DNA from: Siphonodentalium dalli
Lineage: Eukaryota > Mollusca > Scaphopoda > Gadilida > Siphonodentaliidae
DNA length: 64,000 nt
NCBI GenBank assembly: GCA_032622095.1
Contig: CP136065.1
Location: forward strand, 157,733,577-157,797,576
Direction: 5' to 3'
The translations under genes were made by a program, and so were the position numbers. Below the pieces are notes generated by a model, which did no database searches, was not told the origin of the DNA, and saw only the letters and a list, made by a program, of their open reading frames with translations. This document shows, one piece after another, positions 23,404 to 35,822 of this stretch (position 1 is its first letter; each line of letters begins with the position of its first letter).

Positions 23404-25555
23404 GAAGCTATTATCTGACTTAAAACATGGCCGAGTCCAGAATGGATTAACCCGAAATTTGGTGAAGACACCTTAGTTGTACCATGTGTTCGGCCCTATC
23501 CACTCGCTCATAGGCTGCACATTTGGTGTGACATCTTAACCCATTGTCTCTTAACCCATTGTCAACTTAATGGACAGGCAGTACCCCATTGCGTTTCCGA
23601 CCATTGCACAAACATGAGCTCCTTCTGAGATAGATTTACGAATATAATCATGAGTTTTGCCCTTATATTTCGGATGGATTTGCGGATAATTATACATTGA
23701 ATGGCAGATTGGTACCAGCTTGTGCATAATCAGATATTTGGCGATATTGTAGTTTTGAGATCGCGGGTAATACTGAAGATTGAAGGACTACTTTTACATG
23801 TAAATTACTATATTAGTTTAGGTTTTATCGTGAGGGGTGCTACAACATTCCACCCAAGAATGGAATTAGATTCAAGAAATTTTAACAGTTGAAAATTCAA
23901 TGCCTATTCGTGAAACGATATGCCTGGAATTTGAAGTTATACACCCCCTCACATCAACCATTCTGTCATATTTTAGCAATCAATAAGAGTGATATTATAC
24001 TTGAAAACCGTTGTCTATTGATAGCTACGCAGATACATTATGGTATCAAACATGCAAGTCATATAAAATTAAATCGTCCACAGTAAAATAACCATTCATT
24101 AAATTGGATATTGAGCATCCCTTATTAAAATAATGGATCTTTGTTTGTAAAATAATGTATGATCTCGACAATAACCAGCCATTATCCTATAAACTGGACT
24201 CGTTGAATAAAGGAGTGACATCATAGCCATGTTTTAATATACAATTATGAATTTCCAAAAAAATATTGTATTTAGTATTGACACCAAGGTTTAATTTTAA
24301 ATTTTAGATAACAAATAATCAGCTAGCCATTGTTGATATTTGTACCTTTTATGACCTTGAAAAGATAACGAAATGGTGAAGAGGAGAATTTGATTGTGGC
24401 ATCAATGTTTTGTTAAGTACTGTCACCAGGATTCGCGCTGCCATTTGCCAAATCTACAAATGCAACATTATTCACATTTGGCAAAACATATTTTCATTTG
24501 GCAAAAGTTATGCATGCCATTTTTCAATTCCTCAAGAAAGTTGAACATGCTGGACACTCAATACCATTCATCTCGGGAAGGGCTTACTGTTATTGGTGTG
24601 TTATAAGGTTAGGAAAAGTTAGCACCTCTATCAAGATGCTATTAGTCTGCCACCGGGGATTACTAATATGCAAGGTGGTGTTTATTTATTTTGAGCAAAG
24701 TTGAAAATAAAATGAAAAAATAAAATAAAATGAAAAGCCACCCCACCCCTATTTTTTTCTTGCCATCACCAGAAACACAAGTATATTTTTTTTGGCCTAA
24801 TTATTTTAACTGCTTTTAGATCACTTCTAGCATTTGGCAAAAATTTGTTTAATTTGACAAAAGTAAATTTCTGGCCACTAGACCCTGACCGTCACTGAAA
24901 AACTCAAGTTTATACCTTAATTGCCTATGCTATTGTGTGTTTAATGCATATTTTGTAAATTTCATCTTTACTGTAGGTATAAATTTCTTCTGTGTGTGTG
25001 AATTTTCAAACGATATTTCATGGGTTGAACGTTTATACCCATACGGTAGTAGAACTACATCAGAGTTAGCAAAATAGTTCTTCTGTTACATTGATTTAAA
25101 ATTGGAAGTTGTTATGATATCAACTAGATAAGAGGAAGATTTTGTGTATTTCAATTAAATGTAGCTTGCTTGTGAAATATTAACTAGGAAACATGAATGG
25201 GAATATCAAGTGACTGATGGCTTAGAAATGTAAAAGTATGCATCACTACGCGCGACGCACATTCCTTGTAGCTACATGTTTGTGTCTCTCGGTGTGGATA
25301 CATTTTGAAAGTAAACAGCAGAGTAGTTGAATTTGCGTAGCAAATGAAAACTAATAATTATGGCATAAATAACCGAGCATACCAAATTTTCACCACTCGA
25401 GCCTTTTGGCAAGTGGTTAAACCACGATTCCACTCATGGTGAAAATTTGGTACTCTCAGCTACTATGGGTGTATTCTATATGTAACAACTTTTTGTTTTT
25501 GTAAAATGCTGTACATGTCATTTGACTTAAATTTTCTTGTTATATTCTTTTCCAG
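23404..25555. other. Presumed upstream flank or 5' intron of the CLC gene
   Basis: AT-rich, no coding exon recognised. CATTTGGCAAAA and close variants recur at about 24473-24505 and 24832-24870. A strong pyrimidine tract (TTCTTGTTATATTCTTTTCCAG) ends at 25555, which implies that another, non-coding 5' exon lies somewhere upstream. Confidence 0.45.
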
Positions 25556-25806
25556 GTATGGTCCCATGATAAAGTCTGTTATGGCTCGAGTGTAATAGAT
25601 TGAGGGCATATACATGCAATTTATGGAATCTGATGCATTGCTTATAGATTATATGGAAAATCCTGTGAGCCAACATGAACTTCAACATGGCGTCAATGGC
25701 TTGAGACATCAGAGCAGTGAAGATGACGAGATGATCGACGTTACCGTATCTAGAGATCTCGAGGAACCGCGAGAATACAGAGATGATCCTGAAAGAACAG
25801 GGGGCA
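25556..25806 (+). CDS. CLC H+/Cl- exchanger, alternative first coding exon 1a (N terminus type 1)
   Basis: Exon bounded by a strong acceptor (TTTTCCAG at 25548-25555) and a perfect donor (GTGAGT at 25807). A 58-nt 5' leader with in-frame stops precedes ATG at 25614; a second ATG at 25623 is also possible and neither has a strong Kozak context. Coding part 25614-25806 gives 64 codons plus one base (phase 1), which joins cleanly to the exon at 62432 (GGC A + GT gives Gly-Ser-Ala-Ala). The peptide is acidic. It has a classic acidic dileucine signal (ESDALLI, residues 5-11) and a Ser-Ser-Glu-Asp-Asp-Glu-Met-Ile-Asp stretch (about residues 34-42) that resembles the TSEDDNLLDGD region of vertebrate ClC-3, where such motifs direct endosomal sorting. 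The product is expected to be an endosomal/lysosomal 2Cl-/H+ antiporter. The family call depends on the downstream exon; the link is by phase and motif. Confidence 0.75.
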
Positions 25807-26214
25807 GTGAGTAGATTTATATTTTTCTATCCTTGTTTTCAGCTTTTGCCTTAGAGCAAATATGTCTCTGATAAATGCAATTGGTGGCGGAAGGGTGGGT
25901 GCGGGGATGAGACACTGGTGCAATCGGCAATTTCCCCCCCAATCGCTATGTCCATACTTTGGTGAATGAGCACACTATCATTGCCCATCATCCCCCCACC
26001 TTTAGTCTACATTTCCTTACCTTGAGCAATCAATATCATCACAGAAAATCATCTCCATATAAATTCTCTAGTGGTTTTTTCACATCCATAAAAACCCTTT
26101 AATCTTTGATGACATGCGATTTCTTCGCTGTCCTGCTGTTAAGTTCAAATGTTAAAAGAACATCTATGTCAGCCATTGTTCAAACTTCTTAAATGTGACT
26201 CAAACGTCAAAATA
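25807..26214 (+). other. Start of the 36.6-kb CLC intron
   Basis: GTGAGT donor followed by non-coding DNA with short C-rich runs. No repeat recognised. Confidence 0.5.
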
Positions 26215-26327
26215 CAGTAATGCCCTAAATAATCAACTCCTTAATCAACAGCAGAATTATGGGTATTTTTCAGGATTTAATCGGAAATATGGCTTGTTGC
26301 CATTCATCGGAAAGCTCTCAGTGAGAA
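26215..26327. mobile_element. Family A left half only
   Basis: Starts CAGTAATGCCCTAAATAATC after TA and stops at the centre of symmetry (GCTCTCAGTGAGA). The right arm is absent. Confidence 0.75.
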
Positions 26328-27400
26328 ATGAATTATGTACTAGTAAGATGAAAAATATCCTTATGGCCAAGGTAATAAATATAGAAGTCAGTGTTATATA
26401 GGGAAACCTGGTGATAAATGTTGGTGAGCATGGCATAGCAAGCTCAACTACCGGACATAGAATCGTTTGTACGATGAATCTTAATGTTTTCTAATTCAGA
26501 ACATCCTAACTTACATCTAAAATGAATAATATTTGTGTGATTCTCTTGTAAAGTGGTTTAGATATAATTTGAAATATCCCAATTTTGTCCTACAACTAAG
26601 GGAAAGGGGCATTTTACAATTTACATATATATTCCAGGATTCAAAGGGTTAATATACATCTAGCAATTGATGACATCTCCATTTCTTGTGGCCTTGCATG
26701 GTTATCATAGGATTATAGAGTAGTTCCTCTTGCTCTCTGCTGCTGACTGTTGATGCTGTGCTAATATGTATAGAGTAGTCTCTCCTTTATAGTTATGTAT
26801 ACTCCATTCACATAATACGAGTCAATACAAACAATACGAGTCAATACACTCAAAATGGCACATAATAAAGCCAGCAGTAACCATATTAATGGGCATTCTC
26901 ATTATCTTAAAATTATATATAAACAATATTTTTAATATAATGAGCATACTTACGACCTACATAACATAACAAAAAACCACCAGATGAGAAACTTGTATAT
27001 ATCAGACATGATGTCGCTCTTACATGTATATATACAATATATTTAAAATAAAAACAAAATAAAACAAATATCTTATGTCAAAATATTTGATATAGAGATT
27101 CAAGCATCTTGGGTTTTACATTTATTTATTTTAAACCTGCCATGTGTCGGGTGCTCCTAACCAAAGGAGGAAATTCCAATGAACTGAACTGAGTTACTAT
27201 GTGAAAATGTTGAAACAACAGTTATTTAAATCTGGTTAATTTTAATAACTCACTTATATCCTGGGAACAGATAACAATTTTCAAATCTGTTTATCAATAC
27301 AGTTAATATATACCATGCTTTTTAAATCCCTTACTGTTTGGAGAACTGAAATTATGCTCTCTTCTGTTACATCCTGGTCTAGCGTCTGGGATCCAAACTA
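26328..27400. other. Intronic, mostly unrecognised
   Basis: A lone piggyBac-type end, GATTCAAAGGG followed by TTAA, lies at 26638-26652 and matches the terminus of the 5235-6400 element; no partner end was found. ACAATACGAGTCAATACA units repeat twice near 26815-26850. Otherwise nothing. Confidence 0.45.
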
Positions 27401-27580
27401 CAGTAATGCCCAAAGTATATGACCATTTGACCACAGCAGAATTTTGGGAAATTTTTCTCATGGAGAGCTCTCATCGGAGAGCTTTTTTCCGATGAATGGC
27501 AACCATATTTCCAAATAAATCCTGAAAAATTTCCCATAATTCTGCTGTGGTTAAGGAGTCGGTTATTTAGGGCATTACTG
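27401..27580. mobile_element. Family A MITE, variant subfamily
   Basis: CAGTAATGCCC to GGGCATTACTG with arms folding at GAGAGCTCTCATCGGAGAGC. The left arm reads CAAAGTATATGACCATTTGA in place of the usual TAAATAATCGACTCC, a variant shared with the copy at 46186. Confidence 0.85.
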
Positions 27581-27739
27581 ATATGTTGAGAAACTTATTC
27601 AAGTCATAAAATTTTGAGAAGTTGCACCACGATATTTCTTCCGCTTGAGACAATAAAGGGTGTTTGTCTCACATCTGTTGATAATCGCTGGAAAATTGCT
27701 ATGACTTTAAATAGCACGTTTTTTTCAGAGTATTTTAAC

Positions 27740-28640
27740 GGCCAGCTGCAAGTAGCCCGTTTATTATGACCCCCGACCTCCGTAGTAGATTTGGGACCTA
27801 TACATGTAGCCGAGGGGTTCGTCTGTCTGTCCATCAGTTCATCCGTCCATTCATCCAAACATATCACCTTGCAACTTGCAGAATTTGTAGTCCTGTGATA
27901 GCACAGGTTGGGGGAAAGGATACACACATACTGCGGGTTTAGTCTATTAAATTTTACATTGTTACTCCCTTGTTTGACTTTGAAATATGAATTTTGTGTT
28001 CGTACGGAGGTGTTAATTATCGGATTTCATTGTCTTTTGGCATGGTGATGGAACAGGTTGAGGAGGGATATCCACATACTACGGGTTTCGTCTATTAATT
28101 TTTACCAGAGTTTTGGCCCTTGTTTTAGACTTGAAATTTGGGAATGTTGTGTTCGAAAGAAAATTTTAGCTTGTAACTTGGGCAAGGATCATCAGATTCC
28201 TTTGTGCTTTGGTATTTTGATATCCCAGTTTAGGGGAAAGGATATCCACTTACTATAGGGTTCTTCCAATTATGTTACCAGAGTTATGGCTCATTTTGAA
28301 CATAGAATTATATTGAATTTTTACTCTGTACAGACATTTTGCATTGTAACTCCAACAGCAATGATCAGACTTGAATGTCATTTGGAATGCTAATAGACCA
28401 GGATTGATTGAAGGATATGGACAAGTTTTGTCTATGTATTTTTGTCCGAGTTATTGCCCTTGTTAGAAATAGCAAGATTCTCCATCTTTGCTTCTCATCT
28501 AGAATTGTTACTCAAGTACCAACAGATGGATTTGTCTATCTTTGGAATAGTGATAGGTGTATGTGTGAACGGATTCACTGTGTTTTATTCATTAATATCC
28601 TCAGAGTGACGGACCTTCTTGGATTTTGCAAATAACAATA
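27740..28640 (-). repeat. Family F repeat, multi-unit
   Basis: Begins with a TCCATCAGTTCATCCGTCCA-type run (reverse of GACGGA) at about 27822-27850, then at least four diverged units each carrying ACCAGAGTT-TGGC(C/T)CTTGTT and GGAAAGGATATCCACATACT. Non-coding. Confidence 0.65.
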
Positions 28641-30199
28641 TTTTCCATCCATACAAATATTTAGTATTGCCCACTCTCTAAACTAAGAATGGGGGGTGGG
28701 GGGCATATGGCACACTTGCTGTTGCACTTGTTATATACACAGGTGTATTCACAAAATATAACTGAAAAAAAACCAGACATGCTTTTGTCATTTTGTGTGT
28801 GCCGGTAGTTAGCCATAACCTACTGCAAGGCGCCATTGTTTACAGTAAAGGTAATTATGTTCTACTGGTTTTGTTAGATTGGTAATCATTCAGCAGTTTT
28901 TATATCTTGTTCGGTGACGTTGCTGTTTGGGTCAGATATTATGTTTGAACTGTGTCTGCAATAGACAAACTCTTAATACTAGAATTTGCTTTAAGCATTT
29001 TTGGATTGGAGAATAAACTTTTTACTTTGTTCTGAGATGGGAAAGGTTTTAAATATACCTTCAAAAAGTTCAATATTGAATCAACTATTACAGTGACCAT
29101 GAACATTTTGACAAGAGGGATGAGTGCAAATTTTAGCACCTGTGAATTAAAAATTGCGAGTGCATACGGGTGTGAGAGAAATCGATCCAGTCTCCTCGGA
29201 AGGATTGCTTCATAGCATGATAGCAATATCCAGGAACAGTGTTCTGATTTAGTTATTTGTATGCAGTTTAGTTATAAGACAATGTACAAGTATTTTATCT
29301 GTATAATATATTTTTATGAAGCCCCCACTCCAAATGAAGCAACCATTTTGGGGGATACTGTGGCCGAGCGGCCTTTTTAGTACTTAGTTAAAACAAAATA
29401 TTTCCATCAGCTGGAAAACATACATGTTCCAGCATCAGAAGTGTTTTGCCACATTTATTAGAATGTACAGGATATTAATTGACAGTCGTACATGTACTTT
29501 GGTTCACAAATCTGAAATCATAACAATTATTATTTTGTACAATAGCTTACAAATCTTTACTAGAATAATACAAGTTCAAACACTATATATGTGCCTTAAG
29601 TTAACTCTTTTTATAATGGCAGTGCAAAAATATGGGACATGCATGTTATATTAGACTAGTGGGCATATACTAATACCGTGCATACAACTTGAGTAGATGT
29701 ATATCTGTTTTGGTATTTAGCATTCTGAATGAGTTGTTGGAAAAACTAGATGAACCACTTAATCATTTTTAGTATGTATGTTCTCATCAGTCTTCATCTC
29801 AGCATATTCAGTAAGTAAATTAACTAGACCTAACTAAAATGACCAAAATGCATGGCCAGGTATTACAAGTAGACTATAATAGCTATTATATAGTCCCCAG
29901 ATCTGCCAAGATGTAATGTTTTGAGTGGAAAAGTTTGTATCTCCGACTATTGATAACTCTGCATAAATGAATTGTTTTTGCCTCGCATTGCATTGTGAAC
30001 TTTAAAACGCGATGCATCGGAATTATGATGAATCGTTGCGGCCCTACTGAGAAACTTTACAGATAGTGGCCTTCTATTGAATAATTCATGTTTGCAAAAG
30101 ACTGCAAAAATGGCAAATTGAATAATACAGAAGTATTTTTTTTAAACCATTTTATTCCTTTGTTTCACCAACAGATAAGTTAACCAGGCTTGGTTTAAC
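28641..30199. other. Intronic, nothing recognised
   Basis: A short G-rich run (GGGGGGTGGGGGG near 28690-28702) and AT-rich sequence. No exon or repeat supported. Confidence 0.4.
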
Positions 30200-30444
30200 C
30201 CTTTCTTTACTAAATACTCGTTGACGAGTAGTTCCCTTAGGAAATGTTCATATTATAAATTAAACCATAGGTCTTTTTGTTGAAATTATTATCTGAGCAT
30301 TCCCAACCAATTAATATGAATCCTTATGCACTTGTATTAGCTTTTCCTGCTTACATTTTCTGAACACACCTCCATATAAATAATAGACTATTCCAATGTG
30401 TACTTTCATAACTGAATGGGAGAATCTATTAAATAAAGAAAGTG
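30200..30444 (+). mobile_element. Family D TTAA MITE, complete
   Basis: 245 bp between TTAA at 30196-30199 and TTAA at 30445-30448. Ends CCCTTTCTTTACTAAAT and ATTAAATAAAGAAAGTG. The left subterminal hairpin TACTCGTTGACGAGTA is followed by TTCCCTTAGGAAATGTTCA. No ORF. TTAA target and CCCT end fit piggyBac. Confidence 0.85.
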
Positions 30445-30636
30445 TTAATGATTGTATTCAGGGTTCTAGACCACCATTTGCTACAGCATGAAAACATAAT
30501 ATTTGAACAATATTTTGTGATCTGTTCTGTTGAAAAAATTTGAAAATGAGATATGACATATAGACTAGATCTATAAATACCAAAGAATATAATTGTGTTA
30601 TTGAAAAATTAACAAATTGATTTTTATTGTCCTTAA

Positions 30637-30907
30637 AGATGCATAATCCGAATTAACGCTCGCAAATTACTATTTCCTTGGCTTCGGGGTAAAAAATATT
30701 TGATTCGAGTCGAGGAACCCACCCATCAAAGCTCAGAGTGATCAGATATCGATTTTTGAAATCAATTATTTTTCACCACCGATAATATCAAGTAAACAGT
30801 CAACGAGATGACCATCTCGGACCAAATTGCGGATGAAGATGGATAACTCTAAAGTCAAGTGGCTTTTTTGTGTCAGATATTTGACAAACCTGTAAATTTT
30901 AGTACCT
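30637..30907 (+). mobile_element. Family G TTAA-flanked repeat
   Basis: Runs from AGATGCATAATCCGAATTA (after TTAA 30633-30636) to TTTTAGTACC (before TTAA 30908-30911). Shares TTCGGGGTAAAAAATATTTG, GAGTCGAGGAACCCACCCAT and GATGAAGATGGATAACTCTA with the copies at 57021 and 63377. This copy lacks the distal ACGGCCATATTT...GTTGTTGTT segment. Confidence 0.75.
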
Positions 30908-31005
30908 TTAAAACAATGAAACTATGGGAATAAATGTATAGAAAAATCATATCAAGCAAAATAGTGTCTTTCATGCAGCACATCTCATTCCAAACATTCG
31001 TGGAA

Positions 31006-31475
31006 CCTTTCATGATGGGAGATGCTCTGGTGCAGCATTAAAGATCATGTGCCAGTGCATTCTCTTATACATTTGATTCTCCCATAGGTAGCAATGCATA
31101 CAGTAATGCCCTAAATAATCGACTCCTTAACGACAGAAGAATTATGGTTAACTTTTCAGGATTTAGTCGGAAATATGGCTTGTTGCCATTCATCGGAAAG
31201 CTCTCACTGAGAACTTTCCGATGAATGGCAACAAGCCATATTTCCGACTAAATCCTGAAAAGTTACCCATAATTCTGTTGTCGTTAAGGAGTTGATTATT
31301 TAGAGCATTACTGTGTATAGGAGAATGCACTGGCCTACAAGGTCAAGGTAATTATTGTTAGGCCAATGTATTCTCTTATATATGCAAGGCTCTCTATGGG
31401 AGAATCGCATATATAAGAGAATGCATTGGCACAGGGTTTTCGCAAAAATTTCTTGAAGCTCCAGTCATGAAAGGG
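31006..31475 (+). mobile_element. Family C MITE interrupted by a family A MITE
   Basis: The C element runs from CCTTTCATGATGGGAGATGC to CCAGTCATGAAAGGG. Its TATA-rich hairpin (ATTCTCTTATA…) is split at a TA by a complete A element at 31101-31313 (CAGTAATGCCC…GAGCATTACTG). The nesting shows A was active after this C copy inserted. The outer TTAA sites are decayed (GGAA and TTAT). Confidence 0.85.
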
Positions 31476-32213
31476 TTATGCTGCATTTAGTTACAACCAT
31501 ATGCTTAATGAGAATTTAACAAATCACGGTTCATTGATTGTGTATAATGCTTTCTGATTGAAGTACGATGATGATCACTTCATTCAGAAAACGTATTGTG
31601 CATAGTGCCGTGGGTGATTTTCATACACAAATCAGCACTTAATGTCACCTTGGCATGTTATGGCACAGCCTCTTGTCGTGTTCTCATCCGTATAAATGTC
31701 TGATTATTCTACAATCGTTGGACCGAGCGAATTAAACTCTCCAATCAAACTACGAAAGTAATCCATCAGGCGTCTATTGATCTTGCTCTCATTGACTTCC
31801 TGTATATGAACGCTCTCCGTCAGCCCACGTGTAATCTCACAGGGGCCCCTATTCTCAACATATTGATCACTCATTATTTCTTTCGGTCCTACTATTTGCT
31901 TGATCAGAATTTCTCCAATTTAGTTGTGCATTTTTTGCATCTGATTATTGCCAGTTTTATAGGGTCGTTTTTCCGATTATCAGTCACAGACGTTGGTTGT
32001 TTTATTACTATACCAACGTCCTTGACTTGTTATCATTACTTGTCTTTGTGGTATTTTTAATGCTGGGTGTTGGCCCATTAAATTGTGAATTGTCACAATT
32101 ATGATGACGAGAATAAACTGTGAGTCTTAGAATAGTTCTGGACTTTAACTGACAGGCTTCTAGGTTCGCAGGCATGATCATGATGGATGAAAAGGGCCTC
32201 TGTGTTTACAACT
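31476..32213. other. Intronic, nothing recognised
   Basis: No exon, RNA gene or repeat edge supported. A plus-strand open frame near 31806-32060 shows no recognisable protein features and I regard it as chance. Confidence 0.4.
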
Positions 32214-32267
32214 AAGTTACCCATAATTCTGCTGTGGTTAGGGAGTCGATTAATTAGGGCATTACTG
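32214..32267. mobile_element. Family A right end fragment
   Basis: AAGTTACCCATAATTCTGCT to GGGCATTACTG followed by TA. Only the right quarter remains. Confidence 0.75.
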
Positions 32268-32289
32268 TATGTACCAACAAAATAAGAAG

Positions 32290-33900
32290 GGCAATCTCTA
32301 AGATCAGTTGGTTTTTGATCTGTCTGTCCGTCTGTCCATCCGTTCATATTCTGTTTCTGGATGATGACTTTAGTTCTACAGAACTTAATGGAATGAAATT
32401 GATATGTAGGTTCACTATGGTGACACTACCACAAATTACAGGTCGAGTTTGATTTTAGGGTTCAGTCACCCATTTTTACCAGTTACGGCTCTTTGTTGGG
32501 CTAAAACAAAATTCCGGATGATAACTTTAATTAATGATAACTGAATGGTGTGAAATTTCTTATACAGGTTTACAACCATAAAATACGTGTCATGCAGAGC
32601 TGTTAAGTTTCACAGATTGTCTGTGAGACTCCCGGATTGCTACGGCAATTCTGCAAATATGGATAACCCCCAATTTCTCCCGGATTCAGCAAATCCCGCT
32701 TTCAAAAATCCAAAAACAATGTTTTTTATTCTTTTTTGAATAGGTATTTGCGGGCGATTCCCCAAATGACAGGGAATTCCTTATTACCATAAATACCCAC
32801 ACATTAATATTTTACGTTCCCTGACAGAATGTACCGTCAGTAACTTTTGATTGAAAACTGATCAGTAGTGAACTGTGACTGATATTAATTGATTTGCACA
32901 CACTGGTGAAGCCACACATATAAAGGGTGTTGTTTTAGTATACAATAGGTATAATCACAAGTGTGCAGCTGTATTGTAAGGCCCCATGATGAACATTTCT
33001 AAGTAACCGATACTTTAGTGGTATGCATTGCGGTTTGTGTCCATTTCTTTTGCGGGTAAAACTGTAAGACGGGTCATTTTGTACTTTCGGTTTCACGCAT
33101 ACATGTCCGGTTGTAACCTGTGTAACTCGCGTTCATTTTTACTTATTTTAAACAAAGTTTCTGCTTCTTAAAAAAATTTAATTAATGGTGGAATGTGTGC
33201 ATTTCTTTTTGTGGGTTAAACCGTAAGATGAGTCCATTTTGTAGTTTATTACGATTTTGTACTTTCGGTTTCGCGCATATCCGTTGGAATTCTGAGTAGT
33301 TTTATGAAGTGTCTGCTTCTTTCTTTTCAATAAATGATTGTATCTCCCACTCACAGCAGCTCTATTACAATTGCCAACAGGACATTCATTACCATTTTAT
33401 TTAGGTCTATATATTTATAAAATAAACACAAACAGAAACTCATAAAAACTAATGATTTTTGGAACATGAACATATTTGGCCATACCTCCCGCAAAAATCT
33501 CCCGGACTGACATTTTCAAAACTTAACAGGTCTGGTGTCATGTTCAATTTTGGGTTCTGTCTGCTGATTTTTATCAGAGTTATGTACCTTTTTCTACTTT
33601 GAAATTTCGGTTTTTTCCCGATATAATAACTTTGTTAATGTTAACTGAGTGGAATGAAATTCGGTATGCAGGTTACAACAATAAAATACATGCCAAGTTC
33701 AATTGTCGGTTATGGATCTTTATCAACTTGGAAATTCTGGTTTTCTTGGTTTCCTGTTGATAACTGCAGTTACCGTAGGCTTGGTTGATTACCCACCAAT
33801 CTTGGCTCAAAATACAAACTGTACTTGAATTGGTTATTTGTATAACGATTCTCACCAGACTCATGGGCCCTTTTTGACTTAGATTTTCTAATTTTATTCG
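32290..33900 (-). repeat. Family F repeat split by a hAT-like insertion
   Basis: F modules (GTCTGTCCGTCTGTCCATCC at about 32321-32342, GGATGATGACTTTAG, ACAGGTCGAGTTTGA, CCAGTTACGGCTCTT) run up to GTGTCATG at 32594 and resume after 33542 with TTCAATTTTGGGTTCTGTCT. Removing 32595-33534 plus one target copy restores a continuous F repeat. Confidence 0.8.
32595..33534. mobile_element. hAT-like non-autonomous element, 940 bp
   Basis: Inverted ends CAGAGCTGTTAAGTTT and AAACTTAACAGGTCTG, flanked by the perfect 8-bp duplication GTGTCATG (32587-32594 and 33535-33542). The 8-bp duplication and CAG start are hAT hallmarks. CTCCCGGAT-like motifs occur near both ends (32631 and 33500). The interior has two related halves with GTGCATTTCTTTT/TGCGGG(T)TAAA(A)C(T)GTAAGA phrases near 33038-33072 and 33196-33230. 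No transposase frame. Confidence 0.9.
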
Positions 33901-34589
33901 TTTTCGGCTGATAGAATATTTCTGAAATGCGATTTGAAACTAGTTTAGACTAGGAGATCCCTCCTACTATTTAATAAGTATCCCCTAATATCAACCATGT
34001 GTAGCATCATCGAAACAAAATATATCTTTGTTCCAATGTCGTCCAATGAAAATATAGTAAAATTTCTGTTATCAATCCTATCGGTGGTTCGTTGAATATC
34101 AATTTAGCAGTTGGCTAAATTGAAAAACCTAACTATGGGATTGTTGAGAAAAAAGAGAAAGAGAATAAATAAAAAAATTAAAGCAAAAGCATAAAAGGCA
34201 TGCCCAAAAAAAAAATCAACACCATGAACCCTGTTCCAGGCAAGAATTCCAACAACAACAAAAATTTAGTTGAAAGTCGTTTTGAAGGCACGTTTTCATA
34301 TCCCCCAAAACACAGGAGAAACATCTCGTCTTACACATATGTCAACTAAAAGTGATTCAAAACAGATTTTCCATTTATGTCCCAGTTTGTGGAAATAATT
34401 TATTTCCTAGAGAATGACTGGTATCTGACTCATGAATGTCTAATATCTCTGAATCAATACAGAAAGCTCAGAGAACAGATACAACATGTTTAATTTAATA
34501 TTCATACATAAAACTATGATTATATATTTTGGAAATATGGGTGTATGTAAACACCTTATTCATTAAAGCTACTGGGGACCCCAATTTAA
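33901..34589. other. Intronic, nothing recognised
   Basis: No exon or repeat edge supported. Confidence 0.4.
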
Positions 34590-34907
34590 CCTCTTCACTG
34601 CTAATGACGTTATGATGTTGTGTTCTGGGTCGTTGGCGTTAGGGCCATTTTCCAGTGGAAAAATATAATGGGAATATCATGAAAACTGTTAAATGGCTAT
34701 TATCATTCACAATCTTGGAACATCATACACTGTTTGAAACTTCGAGATACAGTTGTTCTGATGTACCAATCTCTGAGTTCCAGTTATGAATAATGACCGA
34801 GTGATTGTGTGCTGAAGTAGGTACATACTCAGTAGGGACATACCGGTATAGCAGACAGCGTGACATTTTACATCCGTACTTAGTCCTGATGTATAGCAGC
34901 CAAGAAG
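34590..34907. mobile_element. Family P TTAA MITE, 318 bp
   Basis: Ends CCTCTTCACTGCTA and TAGCAGCCAAGAAG are inverted with mismatches, flanked by TTAA at 34586-34589 and 34908-34911. The right TTAA is also the left target of the D element that follows. No ORF. Confidence 0.75.
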
Positions 34908-34911
34908 TTAA

Positions 34912-35155
34912 CGCTTTCTATACTAAATGGATTCTCCCATCCAGATAAAAAAGTCTACATTTTAATGGTCTATTATTGATCTGGAAGTGTGTTCAGGAAA
35001 AATATGCAGAGGGATAATAAAAGTGCAGAAGGAGGCCAATTTAATGGAGGAAAACGTTCAGATAATAAGTACACTATTGTCGTTTGTTGAATTTATTATC
35101 TGAACATTTCCTAAGAGATAACTACTTATCAAAGAGTATTTAGTATAGAAATTTT
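34912..35155 (-). mobile_element. Family D TTAA MITE, complete, abutting P element
   Basis: 244 bp, from CGCTTTCTATACTAAATGG to ATTTAGTATAGAAATTTT, with TTAA at 34908-34911 and 35156-35159. Reverse orientation relative to the 30200 copy. It shares its left TTAA with the preceding P element, so one inserted into the flanking target of the other. Confidence 0.85.
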
Positions 35156-35822
35156 TTAAAGACATATTATGGACTTGTTCGGGTGTGTGGAATTGAGAAG
35201 TTAGTACTCAGGCACTAGGTCAACCTGGGGAATGTAGCATTCTACTAAGATCGCTGAAATTTCAAAGAAATCGACCATACCACTCCATAGAAAATATCGT
35301 CTGAACTATGCTCAATTGTAAATATTTACATCTCGATTTGGGATGCAACTATCGACGATAAACATGCAAAAATTATTTCTCCATCGAGAGTCATTTGCAT
35401 TTAATTAATATATCAGAATGACGGTGTGTGTTGTCAATTTTGATTAATATTCATAAAAATAACTATTTTGAACAAGATTATTCTCGATTTTTATTTGATT
35501 ACCATACGGAGTGTTTCACATCACTTTTATAATGGTGTGTCACTGCTCTAAGCTTGAGACTGCCTCAGTCAGACTCATATAACACTTTGTAGAATTTTCT
35601 CAATACATTCATCGTGGAGATTGTGGAAATTACCATTTTATAATTCTGCTAACTTTATGAATGATTAAGAAATGTCTCGAGGAAATTCATGGGGACTCGA
35701 CTTCATTCGTCGCATGGCACTCGCAGACAGACCCCAATTAAATCAGATATGATATCCTATCAGTATGCATAATTCCAGACATTTCTGAAGGTTTGGAATG
35801 TGTTCTTGATTTGCATTATGTT
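35156..35822. other. Intronic, nothing recognised
   Basis: AT-rich, no exon or repeat edge supported. Confidence 0.4.
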
